From Anastrepha obliqua (Eukaryota; Arthropoda; Insecta; Diptera; Tephritidae), in NCBI RefSeq assembly GCF_027943255.1, contig NC_072897.1, forward strand, positions 18,972,044-19,036,043: 64,000 bases of DNA, read 5' to 3'. The first letter of the stretch is position 1; each line of letters begins with the position of its first letter. A program made the position numbers and the translations under genes. The notes under the pieces are model-generated. The model searched no databases and was not told the DNA's origin. It saw nothing but the letters and a program-made list of their open reading frames with translations. Below are positions 10,366-19,789 of this stretch, in pieces.

Positions 10366-12839
10366 CCCTCCGATGTTCATATGGGTCTGGCCAGACCCAT
10401 TCGATCTTTAAATGCATGTAGATCTTTTATTTTTAATATCTGAGGCTTCTTAGTCCATGACTTCCTAAAATGTAGTGTGCTAAGCACAATGAAGTAGCAA
10501 AATTAAGATTTTTGCTTTATTTGTTGTAAAAATAATAATTTTAAACTAATTATGTTAATTAAGCTCACATGGGTCTGTGCAGACCCATATAAGGTTCTCA
10601 TGTAAATTGGTTAACCGTTAGGTGTAATCAACTAAACTGTTAGCGGAGGCAGCGGCAGAGATAGTTTTTTAGTTGACATTTGAAAATTAAAGTGAACACG
10701 TGTTTTTTAATTAGTGGGAAGTGTTTTTTTAAATAAAATGGAACAAGTAAATATGGATGAAGTTGATGTGATGACGCGTTTGCTTCGTAAGCTAAGTGCA
10801 GCAAATGTAAGTCCGGAAGAACGTCAACGACTTCAGGCACAAATTGAAGAAATTATGGGACAGGAGTCCGATCCATTTGAAACAAGTGGCGACGTAGAAG
10901 ATGATGAATATTTTCCAGATGAAGATGACTTCGGTGAAGCATCAGATATAGAACAGGAAATCGAGTTAGAGGCTGTTCTGGATGAAAACCATGATGATAC
11001 TGAGGATTTGGATAGAGAAGCTATCGCCCTTCAGGCTTCAACCACAATGGAATCATGTAGCACATCTATTACCCAGGGCCTTATATACAAGTCGAAAGAT
11101 GGTAAGATGTGGAATTCAAATCCTCCACCACCTCGTTGTCACAATGTTACAACTTTTACTCATAAAGGGCCACTACGAGGAGCGTCACCGAGTCATAAAG
11201 CTCTTTTCAAGCTATTGCTGTCTCCTGAAATCGTAAGTATCATTGTGCGGGAAACCAACAGAAAAGCCGTTGAAGCGTTTCGTCTATGGAATGAAAAGCA
11301 TCCCAGTAATAAACAGCGTTCTTGGGTAATGACAAACGAAGACGAAATGTATGCTTTTTTTGGGATGCTACTTATTGCTGGTGTATTCCACTCGAATTCT
11401 CAGGCAGCGAAAGAATTGTGGGCCAGTTATAAGATGTCAATTTATAAGGCCACTATGTCATTGAATCGGTTCAAGAGCTTAACTACTTTCATCCGTTTCG
11501 ATAACAGTGGTACTCGTGCTGAGAGATTGAAGCAAAGCAAATCTGCTGCCCTGGACGATGTATGGCTCATGCTGATGGCCAATTTAGAGAAAGCATACAC
11601 TCCGGATTGTCATGTAACCGTCGATGAACAGTTATTTCCATATCGTGGGCGCACTCGATTCACCCAATATATTCCGAGTAAGTCGGCAAAATATGGCATG
11701 AAAGTGTGGTGGATTTGTGACTCTGTTTCAAACTACCCTTTGAAAGGTATAATTTATACCGGAAAACCACCAGGTGGCCAGCGAGAAACGAATCAAGGTG
11801 AACGGGTCGTCATGAAATTGATAGAAAATTATATGGACAGCGGTAGGACTGTTTATGCTGACAATTTTTTTTCAACATACAACTTGGCAGAAATGTTGAT
11901 GGATCGAAGAGTGACTTTCGTCGGTACCGTAAGAAAAAATAAGACCTTCATCCCGCATGATTGCTTAACCCGAAGCGTGATGTTAAAAGCACTTTATTTT
12001 GTTATCACAATAATAATATCGCTCTGTGCTCGTATATGGCAAAGCCGAAAAAGCTATTAATTATGTTATCCACTGCCCATTACCGTCAAAGCACCGATCC
12101 ATTGAAAGGATTCGAGCCAGGTCAAATTTTGGACTACAATAAATTTAAAGCGGGGGTAGATACAATGGATCAAATGTTGACTGCCTATTCGTGCAAACGC
12201 TCGACAAAGCGTTGGCCACTGGGAATGTTTTATAATATGCTTGATATTGCCCGTTTGGCCTCATTCATCATCTATGACGAGCTGAATCCGGTAAAGCAGA
12301 GTGATAAGAGGCGCTCATTTATCATTGAATTGGCACGGCAGCTGGTTATCCCACATATGACGAAACGGCCGACTAACCCATTAATATAAAGGTTTGCTCA
12401 TATAAGACAAGCAATGAATCTTTTCAATATCAAGGTGAGTATGAATTATATACACACCTACATATATCTCCGCGTATAAAGGTATGTGTATGCATGTATT
12501 CATATTTACTAATTTAAAATAAATTATTTCGCTACTTTTAGGCACCGGAATCTTGTCCATCGACATCAGATGCAACACAGCAACAACCATATGCTCAAGT
12601 TGCTTCAACACGGTCATCGTGCTGCCATTGTCTTGCTTCTTCTTCGAAAAAGCGACGTAAAACTCGTTATAACTGCAGCAAATGTAATCGTCCCATATGT
12701 CTTAATGAACATTCCATGCAACTATATAGTTGTAAACCCAATTGCTCTTCGTAATTAATACCAATCCGTTCAAATAAATAAATAAAATTATTTTTAAAAC
12801 CGTATTTCTTACATTATTTGTATGGGTCTGGGCAGACCC
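10366..12839 (+). mobile_element. piggyBac-like element (right end truncated)
   Basis: The left end is TTAA (10362-10365) followed by CCCTCCGATG, the piggyBac signature. A 16-bp palindrome GGGTCTGGCCAGACCC lies 17 bp inside (10383-10398). Related palindromes occur at 10571-10586 and 12824-12839. The right palindrome is the last recognisable piece: the expected terminal CATCGGAGGG and TTAA are missing, replaced at 12840-12864 by TTATGATGC-7 nt-GCATCATAA. It carries a broken transposase gene. AATAAA runs at 12772-12787 could serve as poly(A) signals. Confidence 0.85.
10738..12754 (+). pseudogene. piggyBac-like DDE transposase, frameshifted, with putative intron
   Basis: ATG 10738 (MEQVNMDEVDVMTRLLRKL) opens an acidic N terminus (about residues 40-100), then the transposase core. 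Catalytic Asp candidates are D296 (VDEQLFPYRGR), D375 (VYADNFFSTYNLAEML) and, after a frameshift near 11966, the Asp pair in AGVDTMDQML (near 12155). D296-D375 spacing of 79 fits the family. A frameshift moves the frame to the one ending at TAA 12387-12389. If that stop is ignored, the frame continues to 12434, meets GTGAGT (12435), and after TTTTAG (12541) resumes in phase with a Cys-rich tail (CCHCLASSSKKRRKTR..CSKCNRPICLNEH), ending at 12754. The tail resembles the family's C-terminal zinc-binding domain. The element is likely inactive. Confidence 0.85.
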
Positions 12840-12864
12840 TTATGATGCACTTTCCGCATCATAA
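12840..12864. repeat. 9-bp inverted repeat at the piggyBac/mariner junction
   Basis: TTATGATGC and GCATCATAA are separated by 7 nt, exactly where the piggyBac right end is lost and the mariner flank resumes. It looks like a repair scar or snap-back filler. Confidence 0.7.
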
Positions 12865-13289
12865 GGCACCGAACCTTCATTTTGATAATAAAGTTTTATC
12901 ATTTGAACGTGCTGTTCAGTCGTGTAACTTGCCATAATGATTTGGAATAAACAACGGAATAATAAACAAAAGATTTGACAGATGTCACCAAAACAAAATG
13001 GCTGCCACAGGGCGCCAAAATCGACCCGCGCCAATTGAAAAACCCTTTATTTACTCCCTAATTATTCCAGGAAATATGATAAGACGATGCTCGTGAGGTG
13101 GGTCATGTTGCTTCAGTGCATACATATGCGTGCAAAACTATATTTATTAAAGATAGAACTTAGTTGTCCCATATATGTATGCAAATACGTTTCTTTGAAG
13201 TTTTCTTTTATTTATTTTAAATTTCAAAGTTTTATACTATCTATAAAATGCATACATATATGAATTATTCCCTGTAATATACATACATA

Positions 13290-14135
13290 TGCCCCACAAA
13301 GCCTGCGTTCACCCTACAATAACTTTTTAGTGAATGAAACACACAATCCGATTTTAGAATTTTTATAAATTTGTATCTATTTATATGTTTATTATATGTT
13401 TAAGTTTCAAAAACAAAAATAAATTTCAAGATTCCTCACATAGGTTTTTAGATAACGGTGAATAATGGCTGTAACAAGTAAATAAAGCGACCATAAAGTC
13501 TGCGTTCAGTCTTAAAGTCTAATACAAAAACATGATATGCTATATGCAAAATTTAAATCTAATATATAGTTGGATATCCACGTTGCTTCATGACTTCACT
13601 CAGCCTATTTGGCATTGAACTTACAAGTTTCTCTGTTTCCTCTGCTGTTATCTTCCTCCATGCATGACACTCCGCAAAACCTCTTTACTAGTAATCATTT
13701 GCTGACGAATTCTTTTTTCCAATAGATCCCAATAGATGCTCGATGGGGATAAGATCTGGGGACTCTGGCGGTGTTTTAAGCTGTTTTGGGGCATTGTACA
13801 TGAGCCAAAGCTTAACGATCTCGACTGTGTGCTTCGGGTCGTTATCTTGTTGAAGCCAAAATTTTCTTGATAAGCCGAGATTTTCTGCACTTTGCTTTAA
13901 ATTCCGTTTATGTATGTTCAAGTATCCCCATTTATCCATCGTCGAATCAATAAATTCTAACTTATTTTCCCGTTATCTAAAAAGTGAAGATGGGAATCTA
14001 GTTTTTTTTTGCCCTTAAAATATGGGAATGTAGTGAATAAACAAATTGTAAAGATTTTAATTTAATCATAATATTCTATTTTGTTTTTAATAAATATAAG
14101 AAGGCTATTCGGGTGAACGCAGACTTTGTGGGGCA
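13290..14135 (-). mobile_element. Tc1-like element, internally deleted
   Basis: Ends TGCCCCACAAAGCCTGCGTT (left) and AACGCAGACTTTGTGGGGCA (right) are inverted repeats. A related internal copy (TAAAGTCTGCGTTCAGTC) lies near 13494. The left end follows a TA; the right flank reads TG. Minus-strand coding near 13560-13940 gives the transposase C-terminal half: FWLQQDNDPKHT (second catalytic Asp), ESPDLIPIEHL (catalytic Glu), then after a frame change CHAWRKITAEETEKLV and MPNRLSEVMKQRGYPT. The N-terminal half is gone. Confidence 0.85.
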
Positions 14136-14778
14136 TGTGTATGTAAATTGAAAAAAATTTCGTTTGGCAAAGGAACAAAAAATGCACATTCAAATGTACA
14201 TAAATATGATAAGGCAATGCGTCGTGAGATAGGTCATTGTTGCTGCAGTGCGTGTGCACATACATACATTTGTAACACTATAAGAATTGAAGATGCAATT
14301 GAACTTTTGCACTAACTAACTATAACTAACGTAATATGTGTGATATATATACATATATTGATATACATATATATTCATCAATATACCAATATGCAATTAT
14401 TGTCTAAAATTAATTTCGACTCGAAAAATTAGTAAACATTGTCATCAAATTTACTAAAACGTACACAACAAAATGTGAGGTCGTTTTATAATGTATTTTG
14501 TTTAAATTCTGCTTTTAAAATTAAAGCAACAAACATTAAAGTTACTTTGATTTTAAATGTTGGATTTTAAATCTTTATTTGGTTGTATTTGTTTGAAAAT
14601 ATAAATTGAATAAATTTTCGTTTATCAAGGGAACATAGAAATGCACAAGCAAATCCTTGCAAAATGCCGTCGGCATTCGTCAATTTGATTTCATACAGTA
14701 TTTCGCGGTCAGACTTCATTTTTGACAATTCACACTATTCGTAGCTCGTGAGACTTCTCTATACATTAACGTTCTCTG

Positions 14779-14822
14779 TAAGTACCTAATGAATAAAAGT
14801 AAACAAAAAAGTAAACCAAAAG
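14779..14822. other. 44-bp spacer between P elements A and B
   Basis: Starts with A's 7-bp target repeat (TAAGTAC) and ends with B's (CCAAAAG), so the two elements inserted 44 bp apart. Confidence 0.8.
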
Positions 14823-15028
14823 CAGAGAACGTAAATTGATAGAGAAGGCTAAGGAACGAATGGGCCGGTTAAATGTCAAAACACATCAAAACGAGTGTAG
14901 GAAAGTTAACAGAAGAGAGTTAACATAGCGGAGCGTAGTCCACAGAAATAAATATAGCGTTTGCATTGAAATGTAAAATGTCATGATTTGGTGTTAGGGA
15001 AAAGAAAATAACAGAAGACTTGTACATT

Positions 15029-16650
15029 TTTCTTTCATGCTTATTTGCCGTCGGCATTTTGCATGCGCAAATGGATTATTTCTTGTGAGATGAATAAATT
15101 AATTACATATAAGTAACGCAATAGCACCGTAGGCCTAAGTAGCTAGTGTGCTCTATCAATTAGTGTTATATTATATTTCATATTTCTCTTATAAATAATA
15201 ATAATAATAATTCTAAGTATATGCATGCATGAATATGAAATTTTAAGTATTTAATTGACTAAATTGTATTGAATTTAGGTCTATTATCAAAATTATTCAA
15301 ATATCATAACACAAAAAATATCTTTGTAAACCATTCATTTACATCAAGGTTTATTATTCAGCAAAGTGTTGAATTAATGTGGGCAGAAAAAAACATGACT
15401 TGCCTCAAAACCCAGCTCATACACCTCTCATACACATCTACATACATATAAAGAATTCAAAGCAAATAGACAAACGTATGCAAACATATTTCTAATATAC
15501 ATATGTATGTACATATGTATGCAAAAATCACTTTTCTCTTTCATGCTTATTTCCCGTAGGCATTTTGCATGCGCAAATGGATTATTTCTTGTGAGATGAA
15601 TAAATTAATTCTAAGTATATGCATGCATGAATGTGAAATTTTAAGTATCTAATTAACTAAATTGTATTGATATTAAGTGCTTTATCAAAATAATTTCAAA
15701 ATATTCACATAAAAAGTTGGCTTTGTAAACCATTCATTTGCATCAACGGTTATTATTCATATTTATGTGTCATTTTTAAATTTTTATATCCACATTAGGG
15801 TGGTCCAAAAATGCATGGGAAAAAATTTATATTAAAATTTTTATGCTGCCGGCCCCCATAATGGTAAAGAATGAAAAATAAAAAGACCCGTATTTTTTTT
15901 TTTTAATCAGACCATATTTAATGGTGCCGCCGGGGCTTTGAAATATCCCATGTATTTTGCATGGGAAAAAAATACTTTTTCGTAGATTTCATGTAAAAAC
16001 CTGGAAAATGAATATATTTTAACCGGATACCTCAGTTTCTCTTCATAATTGGTCAGGGAATAACAACCAATTATGAAATAATTAATTTTTTTGTATTAAC
16101 TATTTTTTATAGAACCCCAAAAAGCCCCCATAAAACGAAAATCTAAGAAAAAATCGAAAAACAATATTTTATATTACTTTTATGAAAATAGTTAATACAA
16201 AAAAAATTAATTATTTCATAATTGGTTGTTATTCCCTGACCAATTATGAAGAGAAACTGAGTTATCCGGTTAAAATATATTCATTTTCCAGGTTTTTACA
16301 TGAAACCTACGAAAAAGTATTTTTTTCCCATGCAAAATACATGGGATATTTCAAAGCCCCGGCGGCACCATTAAATATGGTCTGATTAAAAAAAAAAAAA
16401 AAATACGGGTCTTTTTATTTTTCATTCTTTACTATTTTGGGGGGCGGCAGCATACAAATTTTTTTTTGGACCACCCTAATCCACATGTATGTATATTCAT
16501 ATACTAAATAGATATAACATCTACCATCCATATTCATGTGGGCAGAAAAAATCTTGACCTGCCTCAAAACACAGCTCATATATATCTACATATAAAAAAT
16601 TCAAAAGCAAATAGACAAACGTATGCAAACATATTCCTAATATATGCAAA
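15029..16650. repeat. Tandem duplication inside element B, second unit split by a MITE
   Basis: Unit 1 (about 15029-15520) and unit 2 (about 15534-15795 plus 16487-16650) share, in order, TGCATGCGCAAATGGATTAT, GTATATGCATGCATGAAT, TTTGTAAACCATTCATTT, TGCCTCAAAACCCAGCTCAT (ACAC in unit 2) and AGCAAATAGACAAACGTATG. The hAT MITE sits inside unit 2, so it arrived after the duplication or in one copy only. Confidence 0.75.
15796..16478. mobile_element. Palindromic hAT-type MITE, copy 1
   Basis: 683 bp with ends TAGGGTGGTCC and GGACCACCCTA. It is nearly a full palindrome: the arms of about 330 bp share CATGGGATATTTCAAAGCCC and GGTGCCGCCGGGG-type sequence. The 8-bp target duplication is ATCCACAT (15788-15795; 16479-16486), which fits the hAT nTnnnnAn pattern. 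It has no coding capacity; the 67-codon ORF in it recurs in copy 2 only because the DNA recurs. Confidence 0.85.
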
Positions 16651-17143
16651 AAAACTCATCTAAACGGTATTCGTTTACATATACATATGTATGTTGTATG
16701 TATGCATATATGAACACATATGTTGGGACAATGCACATATGTACGCAAAACAATGAATATTCGTATATACATAAAACCGCACATACTTACTTTATGCCTC
16801 TACATGTGTATGCTTCCAAAACTAAAATTCTAAGCCTAGCGACTACAAGAACAAAATGCATTCCTAGGCGTAGCTGTTGCCGCCATGATTATTTACCCGC
16901 GACGGCGCTGAACAGTTTCAAATATTAAAAAGCACAACAAAAACAAATTCATTGATAAGTTCGAGCTCATATTTCTACAAGCAAAGTACTTTCATTCATA
17001 AAACGAGCGGCCCATATGCCAATTTTCGCGACCATTCGAAAATAGTCAATATTGGAATATTTCGCGTTGGATTATTTGCCAATATTTGGTAAATCTTGAA
17101 TTTTTGTCAAGTCGAGTGGCCGCGGCTCCGTACATATGTATGC
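16487..17143. other. Element B sequence between the two MITE copies
   Basis: The first part is the end of duplication unit 2. About 16815-17145 matches element A inverted. No coding feature is supported. Confidence 0.6.
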
Positions 17144-17151
17144 ATCAATAT

Positions 17152-17832
17152 TAGGGTGGTCCAAAAAAAATTTGTATGCTGCCGCCCCCCAAAATAGTAA
17201 AGAATGAAAAATAAAAAGACCCGTATTTTTTTTTTTTTTAATCAGACCATATTTAATGGTGCCGCCGGGGCTTTGAAATATCCCATGTATTTTGCATGGG
17301 AAAAAAATACTTTTTCGTAGATTTCATGTAAAAACCTGGAAAATGAATATATTTTAACCGGATAACTCAGTTTCTCTTCATAATTGGTCAGGGAATAACA
17401 ACCAATTATGAAATAATTAATTTTTTTTGTATTAACTATTTTCATAAAAGTAATATAAAATATTGTTTTTCGATTCTTTCTTAGATTTTCGTTTTATGGG
17501 GGCTTTTTGGGGTTCTATAAAAAATAGTTAATACAAAAAAATTAATTATTTCATAATTGGTTGGTATTTCCTGACCAATTATGAAGAGAAACTGAGGTGT
17601 CCGGTTAAAATATATTCATTTTCCAGGTTTTTACATGAAATCTACGAAAAAGTATTTTTTTCCCATGCAAAATACATGGGATATTTCAAAGCCCCGGCGG
17701 CACCATTAAATATGGTCTGATTAAAAAAAAAAAAATACGGGTCTTTTTATTTTTCATTCTTTACCATTATGGGGGGCGGCAGCATAAAAATTTTAATATA
17801 CATATTTTCCCATGCATTTTTGGACCACCCTA
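17152..17832. mobile_element. Palindromic hAT-type MITE, copy 2 (inverted)
   Basis: 681 bp, nearly identical to copy 1 in reverse orientation, with the same TAGGGTGGTCC tips. The 8-bp target duplication is ATCAATAT (17144-17151; 17833-17840). The distinct duplications show two separate insertions rather than one duplicated segment. Confidence 0.85.
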
Positions 17833-17840
17833 ATCAATAT

Positions 17841-18387
17841 ATGTATGTAAATATGTGTTCTAAGTTCTCGACAGCAATAGCAAATCGAAATATTTTCTCT
17901 GTCGCAAGTGCTCGCAGCCTCATATGTATGTATGTCTATGGAAGTTTGTATGCATGTATTTATGTAGGTATATGCGTGTTTGCTTTTGCACGTCCATATG
18001 AACGATTTTTCATATGCAGATATTCATTTGATTTAGCTGAACGAATATATTTATTTTGTAAGGAAATCCTGTCGAATTAAATTATTGGTATATGTTCATT
18101 TAAGTTAAGAAAATTGAAACACTAGTTTTTTTAATTTCAATTTTTCATTTTTACCAACAAGTAAGTTAACTACTCATATATAGCATATATATTACAATAC
18201 TATAAATAATAGGTATTTATTGTACATTTCCTGAAATGAAAAAATATTGATATTGACATCGATTAAGTCATTGCGATTTACCTGATTTTTAAAACGCTAA
18301 TCTCAATCCATCGTGATTAAGTGAAAATTGTAGTGGTTTAAAAATCTAGGCTCAGGTGCTACCTGAAAAAGAAGATAAAAGAAAAAC
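17841..18387. other. Non-coding interior of element B
   Basis: AT-rich sequence with CATATGTATG runs. The plus 17769-18080 ORF starts in the MITE and resembles nothing known to me. Confidence 0.4.
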
Positions 18388-18423
18388 CTAAAGATAGAGA
18401 AAAGTCTGAAAGATGGAGAAAAC

Positions 18424-18872
18424 CCTGAAAAATAAAATGTTAGTCATTACAATTTGATGTAACTCTGTACCATTAAAACCATTTTTGGAAATATAGTAGA
18501 AAAATACATACTTCCACTTAGAGCACAACCCTTTAATCATAAAAAAACAACATTTGTTCCCTATTCTGCTTTGACGTTGGCCTTCTCCATGGTCCACAAA
18601 CCCATCAATTATATCCCTACTTTTATTATAAGTAAGATCCGGCTTGATGCTAATTTCATCAAATAATAAAATTCATATGCGTTCTGTGCCGGACATTTTG
18701 CTAGCAATTTTGCTTAAATTGTTAACGACATTGGCATTGAAACCTGGAACAACATACCTGATGGGGCGCCAACGCAAAAGAGATGATTTGTGTGGTAAAC
18801 AAAAACCTAGATCGTCACGCATAAAAGAATATGCTTTAGTGGACATATATGTAGTTCAAATGTCATGGATGT
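18424..18872 (-). pseudogene. P-element/THAP9-type transposase remnant
   Basis: On the minus strand one frame runs from about 18840 to 18430 with a single TGA (18673-18675). Motifs in order: TKAYSFMRDDLGF, LLRWRPIRYVVPGFNANVV, ILLFDEISIKPDLTYN (the Asp of FDE is a candidate catalytic residue), IIDGFVDHGEGQR, and FFMIKGLCSKWKYVFFYYIS. This order matches P-element and THAP9 transposases. The N-terminal THAP zinc finger and the C-terminal part are absent. It supports placing elements A, B and C in the P superfamily. It is non-functional. Confidence 0.8.
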
Positions 18873-18907
18873 GTATATTAAGCTTTTCAATAGGCACGAA
18901 GTATTAA

Positions 18908-19297
18908 AAACGACATCCAAGCATACGATTATCAGTTTATGTATGTACATTGAACCAAAAAGAAACTGGTACACTAATATTTAAAAAAATATTCACAGAT
19001 TTATAACTAACTCCGTTATAAACATAAGAGCTTTTCAATATTTGGCGCAATTTTCATGTATGTACATATAGTATGTATACATTTATCCAATCAAAATCAA
19101 ATCTAATGCAATCATACATTTTTTCCAATATTTGGCGCAATTTCCATATATGTAAACCTAATATACATATGTCCTTTGCTAATATACATATGTATATAAA
19201 CATGCATACATAAAATTTCGCGCAATTTTCATAACTTAATTACGTACATTTGTCCTATGCTAATATATGTATTATATAATATATCAACATGAATACA
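18908..19297. repeat. Degenerate local repeats flanking the errantivirus
   Basis: CAATATTTGGCGCAATTT occurs near 19037 and 19128, and CGCGCAATTTTCATA near 19219 and again at 26505 on the other side of the retrovirus. These are parts of element B interrupted by the insertion. Confidence 0.5.
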
Positions 19298-19789
19298 AGT
19301 TATATGTGGTCCACTTTCCCTCTGGAGCAGTGATGATGCCTTGGTCCAGTGGCGGGTGTTGCTGACACGTCTCAGCTACTTCTTGATTCTAATTAGCTTT
19401 AGGATGTTTAGGTTGGGAGACTTGACTTCGTCCCCTTTGTTGGACTATTGGCCTTGTGGCTCAACAGTGTAAATCAATACATCAAATATTAACGGCGGCG
19501 TGCCGGAGTAAAGACTAAAGCTAAGTACATAAATGGAAATATGAATCTAAACCTAAATACATAATAAGTACATAAAGATCATGCCATGGGTTTGTGGTCT
19601 GTAAAACCGACTCAGCATATTTCCGATCAGAATTCCAACGCTTGCGACACAACAGAAACGGCTGGCCGTTGCTCCGACTCACATTATTTTGTTTATGTTG
19701 CATATGTGGTCGGGTTCAGCGACATTGTTTGCGCGCGGGTTGCTCGGTGAATTCATTGCGAGGGACGTTCGATGATTTGGCTGTTAACT
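19298..19789 (-). repeat. Errantivirus 3' LTR (64-bp deletion)
   Basis: 492 bp. It matches the 5' LTR except for a missing segment equivalent to 26152-26215 (AAAG microhomology at the join) and G versus C near 19764. The missing part holds the minus-strand AATAAA and a TCAGT initiator-like site, so transcript 3'-end formation here is probably impaired. Confidence 0.9.

Larger units (their letters stand above)
9988..13047 (-). mobile_element. Mariner-like deletion derivative split by piggyBac
   Basis: Outer ends AAGGGCTTTTCAAT (left, 9988) and ATTGAAAAACCCTT (right, ends 13047) are inverted repeats, flanked by TA (9986-9987; 13048-13049). The 5' part of the transposase gene (MASYT.EQHVQMIKLYY) is present twice, on the minus strand, on either side of piggyBac (about 10190-10350 and 12866-13040). 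The copies share over 150 bp, including AAACAAAAGATTTGACAGATG. The arrangement implies an insertion plus a duplication. Confidence 0.7.
8864..14778. mobile_element. P-superfamily element A (non-autonomous, 5.9 kb)
   Basis: A perfect 29-bp terminal inverted repeat starts with CAGAGAACGTTAATGTATAG (8864-8892 and 14750-14778). It is flanked by a 7-bp direct repeat TAAGTAC (8857-8863 and 14779-14785). A subterminal AGTTAACAGTA-type motif (8971) and the palindrome ATGCCGTCGGCAT (14664-14676) are shared with elements B and C. No transposase of its own was seen. It is placed in the P superfamily because related element B has the same ends and TSD length and keeps P-type transposase sequence. It carries nested mariner, piggyBac and Tc1 insertions. 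Confidence 0.8.

Noticed and set aside
8864..14778. Calling elements A-C hAT because of CAGAGAAC ends (as in hobo)
   Set aside because: Target duplications are 7 bp, not 8, and B contains P-type transposase.
16182..17445. Identical 67-codon ORFs at 16182-16385 and minus 17242-17445
   Set aside because: Both lie inside arms of the palindromic MITE; shared DNA, not a gene.
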